Shown: positions 1 to 8,186, numbered from the stretch's first letter. The stretch: DNA of 40,692 nt from SZUA-35 sp037969565 (GCA_037969565.1 JBBKXQ010000087.1:1-40692), one strand, 5' to 3'. Translations and numbers: made by a program. The notes: a model not told the origin generated them from the letters alone.

Positions 1-299
1 GGCCCGAATGGCGCTCGGCCGCTGGCCGCGGAGGTTGGTGTGATGTATCGCTGGATCGAAGGCGACGTGCGGAACGTCATGGCGCAGGTCAGGTCGGGAG
101 ACGTCGGTTTTCTCGCTGGTTTGCATTGGCTCCGGCCCCGACGGGGGACGGCCCACAGCATCTTCTCCCGACGCGATCTCGGGCCTGTTCTTGCCCGCGT
201 TCGATTCGCCAACGCCGCTCGCCGAACGAGGAGGTCGCTGGCGTCCGGCCGCTGATGGTTCGCGGGCGACGGTGGTGAGGAGTTGGTGTAGGAGTTGGT
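1..299. other. Left-edge stretch with no supported gene
   Basis: Short open frames occur on both strands, but none has a recognisable protein, ribosome-binding site or -10 box at a start codon. It lies beyond the 3' end of the secreted phosphoesterase gene. I see no convincing terminator hairpin. A gene entering from the left cannot be judged. Confidence 0.4.
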
Positions 300-3200
300 T
301 CAAAGATATTCGACGTGGAGAATCGGAGCGTTTGTTGCTCCACCGTCGTAGGAGTCGGCTACCCGCTTACCAGTCCCGCTGATGACGAAGTTGATCGGAT
401 TGCCCCTCGACCAGCCGGGCAGATCGATGATTTCCTGCACCACCGACGCGAGATTCGGGGTGCGCTGATCGACGCCTTGTTCCCGGACAGAGAGCCAGGG
501 CGGCGGGTTCCAAACCACTGAGGCCAGCGTCGAACTGCGACTGCTGATGTTATGGGGCTGGGATGAATAGCCGGGGGCGGCCACCGAGGGCTCGCCGCGT
601 ATCGTCAACGCCGTCGGTTCCGAGGTCGATTCATCGACCCGGAACTGGATCCAGGCCTTGGTGATGGTGGCGCCGGCCGGCACGTCCAGCGATGCGAAGC
701 GGGTGCCCACCAACTGGTTGCTGCGAGCGTCATAGGTGAGTTCGAGGTCGGATGACGAGGTCGACATCTCTCCCGATCCCCGCTCCTCGGCATCGTCGGT
801 GGCAGCCACGACTGGTGTCTCGGTGACACGAGCGGGGCTGGGATCGATGCAAGACTCCTGGCCCGAGTCGACGGCGGACTCTCCGGCCACTGGCATGAAT
901 TCCCAGGTGTACGACCCAGCCGAGAGCGTGAGCCCGATCACCCCGTAGGCGTCGAACTGCACCTCGCTGTTGGCGATGATGGTGTCGGCCGGGAAAACTC
1001 CTGCGCCGCCGGTGCCGACGACGAACTGGCGAATGCCGTGCATCGAATCGAGTTGACCGGATGGATCCTGGCGGGCGAACCGTTCGTAATGATGCGAGTG
1101 CCCCGTGAGCACAACGTCGGCTCCCGCCTCGTAGAGCAGCTCCCAGAAGGTGCCGGTGTCGGAGTTGTTGCCGGCCCATGAGCTGAACCGAGGGTGGTGC
1201 CAATAGGCCGCAGTGCACTGCGCCGGGTTGGCGGCGAGGTCAGCGGCCAACCAGTTCGCTTGTGCGGAGCCGGGGCCGCATCCGCCAACAGCGGCGCAGT
1301 TGCTGTTGAGCACCACGATGTGCCAGGTTCCGACGTCGTAGCTGTACCAACCCTGGCCGGGCGTACCGGCCGCAGCACCGAAGTAGTCGAAGTAGGGGGT
1401 CGCCGCGGTGGAGTTGTACTCGTGGTTGCCCGCCGAGGGGAACGTGCGGTCCTTGAACTGGCCCCAAGAGGGGTTGTAACAGTTGTTGAAGTTGGCAGCC
1501 GATCCTGAGCTGTAGGCGTTGTCGCCGAGCGTGAACACCGTGGCGTTCGGAAAGGACTTGATGATGTCGGCCGTGGCCTCGTCGCGATCGGAGTTGCACA
1601 ACGCGATGTCACCGGCTCCGATGATGAACGGGTCGGTCGGCTCGACGGAGATGAGCCGAGTATCGATGGCTGATTGGCCCCCGCTGTCGCTGACGACGGC
1701 GTCGATCACATGGACACCGATGCTGAGATTGCTGGTTGCGAATGACGGGCCGGTTCCGATCTGCCCGTCTCGGCTCGACGACCACACGATGGCCGACGAG
1801 AGGTCACCGTCTTCTGCATCCGAGGACGAGGCACTGAACGAGACCACCGACCCGAAGGCAAAGGCGGCGTTGTCGCTCGGCGTTGCGATGGTCAGGGTCG
1901 GTCGGACGTTCGACGGGGCCGAGTACTCCACGTGGAGGAGCGCGGCCTTCGACGCGCCACCGTCGAATGCTTCGGCAACTCGTTTTCCGATTCCCTCGAA
2001 GATGATGTTGACCGGGCCGTCGCTGGCCCACCCCGGCCGGTCGGTGACTTCCTGGACGATGGCTGCGATATCGGGCGTACGTTGATCCAGGTCGGCGAGA
2101 CCAACCGTGGTCCACGGGGCTGGTGTCCAGGAGACCGAGGAAGTGGTGGTCGGGCGCGAACGAATGCTGCCGTTGAGACCGGTGTAGGTCTCGGCCTCGT
2201 CGGCGGCCTCTGCACGAATGATCAGGGCGGTTGGGTCAGTGCTCACCTCGTCGACCACGAATTGGATCCAGGCCTTCGTCACCGTGGCCCCGGCAGGTAT
2301 CCCAACGGACGCAAATCGGGTACCGACGATTTGATGACCACCGGCGTCGTAGGTGAGCTCGAGGTCGCTGGACGCAGTCGAGACCGTGCCGCTGGCCCGC
2401 TCTTCGGCGTCGTCGCTCGCTTGTGATACCCGTGTTTGGAAGACCAATGGAGGATTGGCCTGGCTGATGGTGACGGTGACGGATGCGGCTGCTGCTTGGT
2501 TTGCACTGTCGCTTACCAGAGCAGTCAGTACGTGGGTTCCGAGACGGAGATCGGTGACGATGACTGGTGTGCCGGTGCCGATGGGTCCGTCGATGTCCGA
2601 TGACCAGACGATGGCTGCCGACAGGTCGCCGTCTTCGGCGTCGGAAGCGTTCGCCTCGAGGGTCACGGCGTCTTCGTCGGTGTATTGGGCGCCGTCGCTG
2701 GGGCCGCTGATCGTGACTGAGGGGACGCTGTTCAGCGACCCGGCGTATTCGATGTGGAGGAGCGGTGCGGCGTCGGCTCGACCATCGAAGGACTTTGCCA
2801 CCCGTTGGCCGGTGCCGGTGATCATGAAACTGAGCGGGTCGTTCTGGGACCAGCCGGGACGATCGATGACCTCTTGGACGACGGCGGAAAGGTCGGGGCT
2901 GTGCTGGTCGGGGCCGGAGTCGCCGATCGTGGGCCACGGTGGTGGCACCCACGGTACGGCCGCCGCGGTGACCGGCCGTGAGGTGATGTTGAATCTGTTG
3001 GTGGCGAAGGTTGGGGAGCTGTCGGCTGCTTCGGCCCGGATGAGCAGGTCGGTCGGATCGGAGCTGCGCTCGTCGACCGTGAATTGCAGCCAGGCTGCGG
3101 TGATCGTGGCTCCCTTGGGAACGTCGACGGTGCTGAATCGCATTCCCACGGTCTGCTGTGATTGGTCGAACGTCAGCTCGAGGTCGCTGGAACCGATCAG

Positions 3201-4247
3201 CATCGAGCCGGTCGATCGTTCCTCCGCGTCGTCGCTCGCTTGTGATACCCGTGTTTGGAAGACCGATGGAGGATTGGCCTGACTGATCGTGATCGACACC
3301 GTGGCGGCCGCGCTTTGGCCCGCGCTGTCGCTGACAAGCGAACTCAAGACGTGCGTCCCGAGGCCCAGATCGGTGCTGACCACCAGGGGGCCGGCGCCGA
3401 TGACCCCGTCGATATCGGAGGACCACACGATGGCCCCCGACAGATCGCCGTCTTCGGCATCCGACGCGTTCGCCTCGAGGGTCACGGTGTCTTCGTCGGA
3501 GAACTCGGCACCGTCGACGGGGGCGGTGACGGTCACCACGGGCACCGCGTTCAGTGATTCGGTGTATTCCACGTGGAGCAGCGGGGCGGAGTCGGCCCGA
3601 CCGTCATAGGACTCGGCCACTCGTTCGCCGGTGCCGGTGATCACGAAACTGACCGGGCTGTTCTGGCTCCAGCCCGGACGATCGATGACCTCCTGAACGA
3701 CGGCCGACAAATCGGGGCTTCGCTGGTCCGGCCCCGAGTCGCCGATCGTGGGCCAGGGTTGCGGTGCCCAGGCGACGGCGGCAGTGGTGACGGGGCGGGA
3801 GCTGATGTCGAACGCACTGGACCCGAACGCTTGCGAGCTGTCGGCGGCTTCGGCCCGAATCATGAGGTCGGTAGCGTCAGACGCCCCTTCGTCGACGGTG
3901 AATTGCAGCCAGGCCGCCGTGATCGTGGCGCCGTTCGGCACTCCGACGGTGCCGAATCTCAACCCCACCGTCTGTGTTGTTCTGTCGAAGGTCAGCTCGA
4001 GGTCACTGGACCCGATGAGCATCGACCCTGATGCCCGCTCCTCGGCGTCGTCGCTCGAAGCCAGGATCCGGGCCTCGAACGTGCCGGGGTCGCCTGGTCC
4101 GGCCCCGGCGGGAGTTGCGGTCGGCACGATGGCCGCTGTGGCGGCCATGAGCACGAGGGGCAGAGCCAGGACCACGCGGCCTCGTCGCAAGGAATGACGA
4201 AGTACTCGAACTCGACCCACTATTGCTCCCGCCATTTTCGCACGCAT
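300..4247 (-). CDS. Secreted modular purple-acid-phosphatase-like phosphoesterase with repeats
   Basis: Predicted exported protein of 1315 residues (numbering below from the ATG at 4247). A basic N-terminus and hydrophobic stretch (about 25-50, ending near TPAGAGPGD) form a signal peptide. Three tandem 273-residue units follow (about 55-870). Each unit joins a beta-rich module (SDDAEER... to ...LLHVEY, resembling DNRLRE/CBM96-type modules) to an Ig-like segment (SDAEDGDLS...IVWSS). A calcineurin-type phosphoesterase domain follows (about 872-1140) with GAGD, GDNAY, GNHEY, HHPRFS and GHSHHYER. The GDxxY tyrosine and GHxHxYER are hallmarks of purple acid phosphatases. A fourth beta module ends the protein. 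Likely a cell-surface or released phosphomonoesterase or related hydrolase; the substrate is unknown. No LPXTG or C-terminal membrane anchor is visible. A TTG at 4268 is an alternative start, but the ATG at 4247 has a GGGG stretch about 8 bases upstream. Plus-strand reading frames here are shadows. Confidence 0.85.
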   Translation of the reverse strand: MRAKMAGAIVGRVRVLRHSLRRGRVVLALPLVLMAATAAIVPTATPAGAGPGDPGTFEARILASSDDAEERASGSMLIGSSDLELTFDRTTQTVGLRFGTVGVPNGATITAAWLQFTVDEGASDATDLMIRAEAADSSQAFGSSAFDISSRPVTTAAVAWAPQPWPTIGDSGPDQRSPDLSAVVQEVIDRPGWSQNSPVSFVITGTGERVAESYDGRADSAPLLHVEYTESLNAVPVVTVTAPVDGAEFSDEDTVTLEANASDAEDGDLSGAIVWSSDIDGVIGAGPLVVSTDLGLGTHVLSSLVSDSAGQSAAATVSITISQANPPSVFQTRVSQASDDAEERSTGSMLIGSSDLELTFDQSQQTVGMRFSTVDVPKGATITAAWLQFTVDERSSDPTDLLIRAEAADSSPTFATNRFNITSRPVTAAAVPWVPPPWPTIGDSGPDQHSPDLSAVVQEVIDRPGWSQNDPLSFMITGTGQRVAKSFDGRADAAPLLHIEYAGSLNSVPSVTISGPSDGAQYTDEDAVTLEANASDAEDGDLSAAIVWSSDIDGPIGTGTPVIVTDLRLGTHVLTALVSDSANQAAAASVTVTISQANPPLVFQTRVSQASDDAEERASGTVSTASSDLELTYDAGGHQIVGTRFASVGIPAGATVTKAWIQFVVDEVSTDPTALIIRAEAADEAETYTGLNGSIRSRPTTTSSVSWTPAPWTTVGLADLDQRTPDIAAIVQEVTDRPGWASDGPVNIIFEGIGKRVAEAFDGGASKAALLHVEYSAPSNVRPTLTIATPSDNAAFAFGSVVSFSASSSDAEDGDLSSAIVWSSSRDGQIGTGPSFATSNLSIGVHVIDAVVSDSGGQSAIDTRLISVEPTDPFIIGAGDIALCNSDRDEATADIIKSFPNATVFTLGDNAYSSGSAANFNNCYNPSWGQFKDRTFPSAGNHEYNSTAATPYFDYFGAAAGTPGQGWYSYDVGTWHIVVLNSNCAAVGGCGPGSAQANWLAADLAANPAQCTAAYWHHPRFSSWAGNNSDTGTFWELLYEAGADVVLTGHSHHYERFARQDPSGQLDSMHGIRQFVVGTGGAGVFPADTIIANSEVQFDAYGVIGLTLSAGSYTWEFMPVAGESAVDSGQESCIDPSPARVTETPVVAATDDAEERGSGEMSTSSSDLELTYDARSNQLVGTRFASLDVPAGATITKAWIQFRVDESTSEPTALTIRGEPSVAAPGYSSQPHNISSRSSTLASVVWNPPPWLSVREQGVDQRTPNLASVVQEIIDLPGWSRGNPINFVISGTGKRVADSYDGGATNAPILHVEYL
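1624..4080 (-). repeat. Three tandem 819-bp (273-residue) coding repeats
   Basis: The motif encoding the SDDAEER region recurs at anchors 4045, 3226 and 2407, exactly 819 bases apart each time. The unit is therefore 273 codons: one beta module plus one Ig-like segment. A fourth, partial copy (beta module only) has its anchor at 790. That is 1617 bases further, which equals one unit plus 266 codons, the length of the inserted phosphoesterase domain. Boundaries are approximate. Confidence 0.85.
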
Positions 4248-4295
4248 TCGTTGCGCCCCGCAGCGCAAACCAAGACATGAAGTCTCGAGCCAGGG

Positions 4296-4324
4296 ACACT
4301 AGAGGGTGGGGCCTGAATTGTCAT
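4296..4324 (-). promoter_or_regulatory. Sigma70-like promoter of the secreted phosphoesterase
   Basis: On the minus strand ATGACA (4324-4319) is followed by a 17-base spacer and TAGTGT (4301-4296). The -35 matches TTGACA at five of six positions with ideal spacing. The transcript would start near 4289, about 40 bases before the ATG at 4247. This is the best two-box promoter I see in the window. Confidence 0.6.
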
Positions 4325-4341
4325 GGTCGACTTCGTGCTCG

Positions 4342-4354
4342 GGGCGATTCGCCC
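4342..4354 (-). terminator. Small hairpin after the PPK2 gene
   Basis: GGGCG-ATT-CGCCC forms a 5-bp stem about 10 bases beyond the PPK2 stop codon. It has no U-tract and is short, so it is only a weak terminator candidate. It lies upstream of the next gene's -35 box. Confidence 0.3.
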
Positions 4355-4364
4355 AGTGCCATCA

Positions 4365-5183
4365 TCAATCGGGAATGACGATGGAATCGAGGCCTTCCGC
4401 CGCTTCGGGATAGGTCATCTTCAAACCCTCCAGGGTCTGCACCATGATCTCGAGAACGGCAATGTTTCGATACCACTTGCGATTCGCGGGGATGATGAAC
4501 CAGGGCGCAGCCTCGGTGCTGGTCTTCGAAATCGCGTCGGTGAAGGCGTCCATGAAATCGTCCCATTTCTCCCGCATCAGCAAGTCACCCGGCTCGAATT
4601 TCCAATTCTTGTGAGGCTCGTCGAGTCGAGCTTGGAGGCGCTCCTTCTGCTCGTCCCGAGAGATGTGGAGGTAGAGCTTCACGATGGTCGTTCCTTCGTC
4701 GACCAACATCTGCTCGAAGTCGACGATGTGCTCGTACCGCTTCTTCCATACGGCCTCGGGGACGAGTTCGAGAACTCTGACGACCAGCACATCCTCGTAG
4801 TGAGACCGATTGAAGATCACGATCTCGCCGTTGCCCGGTACGTGCTCGTGGATCCGCCACAGATAGTCGTGGGCCAGTTCGCTGGTCGACGGTTTCTTGA
4901 AGGACGGAGCTCGGACGCCCGACGGATTCACGCCGTCGAAAACGGCGCGGATGGTTCCGTCCTTGCCCCCCGCATCCATGGCTTGGAGCACGACGAGCAC
5001 TCGGTGTTTGCCCTGGGCGTAGAGAAGCTCCTGTAACTCCTCGAGTCGACGGTTCAGATGGGCGATCCTTTCGACGCTGGATTCCTTGTCGCCGTCGTAT
5101 TCCGGAGTCCCCCGGGGATCGATCTCGGAGAGGTCGAGTTTCTTGTCGGGTTTCACGCGGAGGTCGTCGATGTCAAAGGCCAT
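4365..5183 (-). CDS. ppk2: PPK2-family polyphosphate:nucleotide phosphotransferase
   Basis: Cytosolic kinase of 272 residues moving phosphate between polyphosphate and nucleotides. The P-loop is QAMDAGGKDGT (68-77, Lys74) and the Walker B-like motif is NRSHYEDVL (125-133). These are typical of the PPK2 subgroup that has an N-terminal extension and HRVLVVLQAMDAGGKDG. Length is normal for a one-domain PPK2. The open frame extends back to 5618, but I start at MAFDID (5183): family similarity begins there, the extension overlaps a divergent gene, and a CAAGAT box sits 7 bases upstream. Whether it prefers ADP, GDP or AMP cannot be told from motifs alone. The downstream neighbour is a secreted phosphatase-like protein. 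Confidence 0.9.
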   Translation of the reverse strand: MAFDIDDLRVKPDKKLDLSEIDPRGTPEYDGDKESSVERIAHLNRRLEELQELLYAQGKHRVLVVLQAMDAGGKDGTIRAVFDGVNPSGVRAPSFKKPSTSELAHDYLWRIHEHVPGNGEIVIFNRSHYEDVLVVRVLELVPEAVWKKRYEHIVDFEQMLVDEGTTIVKLYLHISRDEQKERLQARLDEPHKNWKFEPGDLLMREKWDDFMDAFTDAISKTSTEAAPWFIIPANRKWYRNIAVLEIMVQTLEGLKMTYPEAAEGLDSIVIPD

Positions 5184-5190
5184 GGCACCG

Positions 5191-5196
5191 ATCTTG
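5191..5196 (-). promoter_or_regulatory. Leaderless-type -10 box of ppk2
   Basis: CAAGAT on the minus strand ends 7 bases before the ATG at 5183. It lies in a 14-bp element (5188-5201) that also occurs upstream of the metallopeptidase-like gene at 27178-27191. It abuts the palindrome GGCACGTGCC. Confidence 0.4.
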
Positions 5197-5205
5197 GCAC
5201 GTGCC
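5196..5205. promoter_or_regulatory. Perfect 10-bp palindrome GGCACGTGCC, possible operator
   Basis: A perfect inverted repeat between the divergent ppk2 and J-domain genes, immediately upstream of the putative ppk2 -10 box, where a regulator could act. No regulator is identified, and a 10-bp palindrome can occur by chance. Confidence 0.25.
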
Positions 5206-5258
5206 GAAGTCGGCGAAGTCCTCGCGGCCCGAATTGCCGGGCCACCGTTGCCGTCCGC

Positions 5259-5264
5259 TAAATT
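5259..5264 (+). promoter_or_regulatory. Leaderless-type -10 box of the J-domain gene
   Basis: TAAATT ends exactly 6 bases before the GTG at 5271. A weak -35 candidate TTGCCG lies at 5234-5239 with a long 19-base spacer. Confidence 0.45.
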
Positions 5265-5270
5265 GCATCG

Positions 5271-5981
5271 GTGATATTGGCCGAGCTGGAGATCTACCAT
5301 TCTCGCCCCATCGCCCCGACGAGGCGGATCTCGTTGGGCATGCGGAACCTTCCCACCGACCCGGCACCCGGTGCTGGTGGACTCCTGCTGGCGGCGATCG
5401 TGGCCCGCACCGCTCCGAATGTCGAAGCCGAGCTGCGTGAAGCGCTGGTGACCTTGATCGACGATCTCGATCGCGGGTCGCGTATTCCACAACCGAGGGT
5501 GCGCCACCGGTTCCAGGTCGACCGGGTCGGGTTGTTCAAGAGCGCCCATCGGCTCGTCGCCGACGGTGACCAACTCGAGTTCGAATTCTCCGACGAATAT
5601 GGTCGGCCCGTTCAACAAGCCCTCGGTGCCATCTACGCCGCCGGTTCCCTGCCGGTCGATGCCCGCTCGGTCGTTTTCGATTCGATCCGCTCCGCGCTGG
5701 TTTGGGGTCGACCCGTCGACTCGGTCTTCATCGCGGCAGTCATGGGTGGAGGCATGGCTTCGATCGATGACCTTCGGAGCTGGAACGACCCGCTGGCCTG
5801 GGCCCTCGAGATCTTCGACCTCGAGGGTTCGGCTGAAGATGCTCCGAGCAAACGAGCAATCCAGAAGCGGTTTCGGACGCTCCTACGAGATGCTCACCCC
5901 GATCACGGAGGTGTCACCGATGCGGCCGCCGGCCGGATCGCCGAGCTCACCGAAGCGCGACGAATTCTGCTGGCCGTTTGA
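5271..5981 (+). CDS. Protein with C-terminal J-domain-like segment
   Basis: Cytosolic protein of 236 residues. The last 45 or so residues resemble helices II and III of a DnaJ J-domain, with the diagnostic HPD at about 209-211 (RTLLRDAHPDHGG) and a following EARRILL helix. J-domains stimulate the ATPase of Hsp70 (DnaK). The first 190 residues carry no motif I recognise (for example PVDSVFIAAVMGG). There is no Gly/Phe region or zinc-binding domain, so it is not a canonical DnaJ. The GTG start fits the -10 box 6 bases upstream. Its stop overlaps the next start (TGATG), so the two genes are probably co-transcribed. The client or partner is unknown. Confidence 0.8.
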   Translation: MILAELEIYHSRPIAPTRRISLGMRNLPTDPAPGAGGLLLAAIVARTAPNVEAELREALVTLIDDLDRGSRIPQPRVRHRFQVDRVGLFKSAHRLVADGDQLEFEFSDEYGRPVQQALGAIYAAGSLPVDARSVVFDSIRSALVWGRPVDSVFIAAVMGGGMASIDDLRSWNDPLAWALEIFDLEGSAEDAPSKRAIQKRFRTLLRDAHPDHGGVTDAAAGRIAELTEARRILLAV

Positions 5982-6556
5982 TGCCTGCGCCGGATGGACT
6001 CGTGCTCTTCCACGGCGCCGGCGGCAACCGTGACCATCGGCTGTTCCTGCAACTGGCCGACGAGCTCGACATCCCGGTTGCTCGCTGCAATTTCCCGTTC
6101 CGAGAGAAGGGACCGGGTCGTCGTCCCCCGGATCGGATGCCGGTTCTGCTCGAGTCGGTTCGTTCCCACGTCGCTGAAGCTGCCGACGAGTGGGGGATTC
6201 CGTCGAGTCGGATCGTGATCGGTGGACGCTCGATGGGCGGTCGCGTGTGCTCGATGGCGGTGGCCGAAGGGCTGGCCGTTGCCGGGCTTCTGCTGCTCAG
6301 CTATCCGCTGCATCCGCCAGGCAAACCGGAGAAGCTCCGCACCGAGCATTTTCCGAACATCGATGTGCCCGTGCTGTTGGTCCAAGGGGCGAGCGATCCG
6401 TTCGGGAAAGAAGCGGAGTTCTCCGAACACTTGTCGGCAATACCGAGCAAGGTCGATCAGGTGTGGCTCGACAAGACGGGCCATGATCCGGTGGCGAGGC
6501 ACGACGATGCAGTGGTCGACGCTGTCCGTGCCTGGCTCGCATCACTGACGACCTGA
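5981..6556 (+). CDS. Small alpha/beta hydrolase (dienelactone hydrolase/KANL3-Tex30 type)
   Basis: Cytosolic alpha/beta-hydrolase of 191 residues. LVLFHGAGGNRDH (8-20) supplies the oxyanion-hole HGAGG. The nucleophile elbow is GGRSMGG with Ser84. The other triad residues are probably Asp139 (GASDPFG) and His168 (TGHDP). The compact fold without a lid resembles the KANL3/Tex30-like family. The substrate is unknown; an esterase or thioesterase is the safest description. ATG at 5981 overlaps the upstream stop codon, indicating translational coupling with the J-domain gene. A TTG one codon upstream is possible but less likely. Confidence 0.85.
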   Translation: MPAPDGLVLFHGAGGNRDHRLFLQLADELDIPVARCNFPFREKGPGRRPPDRMPVLLESVRSHVAEAADEWGIPSSRIVIGGRSMGGRVCSMAVAEGLAVAGLLLLSYPLHPPGKPEKLRTEHFPNIDVPVLLVQGASDPFGKEAEFSEHLSAIPSKVDQVWLDKTGHDPVARHDDAVVDAVRAWLASLTT

Positions 6557-6586
6557 ACGTCTCGCCATCATCGTCGGTTGGCGGCT

Positions 6587-8137
6587 TCACACGAGTCGGG
6601 GATCGTCGGGATTGAACGTCTCGAGTTCCTGAGCTGCGGTTTCGGGATAGATGGTGAAGATCAGGACGGCGACGATCAACGGTCCGACCAGCAGGACAGA
6701 AATCGCTGGACCCAGGGATCCCCAACGCAACGAGAGTTCGCCCGCCGTGAGCAATCCGATTGCGCTGCCGGTGACGGTGATCAGATCGATCCAGCCGCCG
6801 ACACGGGCTCGGGATCGGGTTGGGAACAGTTCGGTCTGGTAGCCGCGAAGAGCAGGAAAGGCCGAGGCGAGAAGCCAGGCTCCTGCGGTGCCGGCAATCC
6901 ACAGCGCAGCGCCGTCGAGGAAGTAGACGGAGGCCCCACCGATTGCGCCCAGAAACAAGCCGATTCCGCCGATCGGTTTTCGCCCGACTCGGTCAGCAAG
7001 GACCCCGGCGCCGAGTATGACCAGGCCCGTCGGCGTTCCGGTGAGGAGTCGGTAGATGCTGATGTCGCTGGCTGACCACATTCGTTCGTCTCGCAGGTAT
7101 TCGTTGAACAACTGCGACGCAGGGGAGAGGAAGAGTGCGGAGGCGAAGGCCGAGAAGGCGATGAGGGTGAATCGCCGCCGATCCACCGGCGCCGGTGAGT
7201 GCGTCTCATCGGCTCGGGTGAATCGTCTGGTTTCGGGCAGCGTCCGGAAGACCCAAAAAAGCGGAAGGAGAAAAATGGCTGGGGCGACGTAGGCCCAGCG
7301 CCACCCTCCTGGTCCGGTATCCGCCAACGGCAGGACCCACAAGACCATGCCGGCTCCGAGACCACTGCACATCGCCATCAGACTGATGCCGACGGCCCGC
7401 ACCTCGGCCGGGACCTCCTCGGTCACGGCCAGCGTGAGGAGCGTGAACAAGCCCGTGGTGAATCCTCGACTGATGCCCTGCAAAACGGCGAGCTGGACCA
7501 GAGACTGAGCGGCTGCGCCGAGCACGGTGAACACGATGGCGGTGAGCGTGAACCCGATGAGTAGCGGTCGTCTGCCGATGCGGTCGGCCCGCCGAATCAC
7601 GATGACGGATGCGATCACCCCGATACGCACGGCCGCCAACGTCCGCCCCTGCGCCGCGTCATTGGCACCGAATTCTTCGGCTGCGAAGGTGATCGTCTGA
7701 CCGATGAGCACGCCGAGATAGCCGGCGAGAATGCTGAGAATACTGAGGGAGGCGAGCAGCCTCGCACTGGGCAGGGGAAGGACCTGGCGTGGCCACCACC
7801 AACGCCGTCGGGGCGAACGATCAGGTTCGGCCAGGGCTCGCTTCATGAGCGGATTGAAGAGCCAGCTCCAGATCGGGACACCGAGCGTGAATTCGGTTCG
7901 TTCGACGACGCGAGACCGTTCGTCGTCGATTCGTTCGATTGTGAGGCTGCGGCGGTAGTGCGAAAACGGACCGGTCTCCTGCTCGAAGACGGTTCCGTCC
8001 GCATTCGAGTGTTCTTCGAGGAGATCGCGTCGAACCACTCGGAATTCCTCGGCGATTGCCGTGTCGACGGTGGTGTCGACGTCGATGATCTTCACGAATC
8101 GACTCGAGGGCAGTGGCGGAGCATCTGGTCGGGACAC
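6587..8137 (-). CDS. MFS transporter with N-terminal SRPBCC-like soluble domain
   Basis: A 516-residue fusion. Residues about 14-100 look like part of an SRPBCC/polyketide-cyclase fold (IIDVDTTVDTAIAEEF... ending WSWLFNPLMKRALA). About 400 residues of major facilitator follow, with 12 plausible membrane spans and MFS signatures (RRADRIGRRPL after span 2; ADRVGRKPIGG in the second half; FRTLPETRRF before the central loop). The MFS part resembles sugar/metabolite porters, but the substrate is unknown. The soluble part lies on the cytoplasmic side and could bind a hydrophobic ligand. The GTG at 8137 is taken; a GTG at 8098, just before IIDVDTT, is a real alternative. Short 12-base direct repeats (about 8131-8160) lie around the start. 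It follows the small membrane gene by 49 bases and is probably in its operon. Confidence 0.82.
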   Translation of the reverse strand: MSRPDAPPLPSSRFVKIIDVDTTVDTAIAEEFRVVRRDLLEEHSNADGTVFEQETGPFSHYRRSLTIERIDDERSRVVERTEFTLGVPIWSWLFNPLMKRALAEPDRSPRRRWWWPRQVLPLPSARLLASLSILSILAGYLGVLIGQTITFAAEEFGANDAAQGRTLAAVRIGVIASVIVIRRADRIGRRPLLIGFTLTAIVFTVLGAAAQSLVQLAVLQGISRGFTTGLFTLLTLAVTEEVPAEVRAVGISLMAMCSGLGAGMVLWVLPLADTGPGGWRWAYVAPAIFLLPLFWVFRTLPETRRFTRADETHSPAPVDRRRFTLIAFSAFASALFLSPASQLFNEYLRDERMWSASDISIYRLLTGTPTGLVILGAGVLADRVGRKPIGGIGLFLGAIGGASVYFLDGAALWIAGTAGAWLLASAFPALRGYQTELFPTRSRARVGGWIDLITVTGSAIGLLTAGELSLRWGSLGPAISVLLVGPLIVAVLIFTIYPETAAQELETFNPDDPRLV

Positions 8138-8186
8138 TCGTTGGGACAGTCGTTGGGGTAGCAGCCGATGGCGGCCTCACAGGCGC

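Noticed and set aside
40..255. Plus-strand frame of 71 codons at the left edge
   Set aside because: Arg-rich composition, no ribosome-binding site or -10 box, no recognisable family; overlapped by an equally long opposite frame.
2353..3282. Long plus-strand open frame (309 codons) opposite the secreted phosphoesterase
   Set aside because: The frame is an antisense shadow of the high-GC repeat gene: it repeats with the same period, is Ser/Arg-rich, and has no start signal or recognisable fold.
5194..5200. TTGGCAC, resembling a sigma54 -24 element (also at 27184-27190)
   Set aside because: No TTGC-type -12 element at the required spacing, and it faces the wrong way for the genes it would serve.
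5184..5618. N-terminal extension of PPK2 back to 5618
   Set aside because: It overlaps the divergent J-domain gene entirely, has no similarity to PPK2, and a -10 box precedes the internal ATG at 5183.
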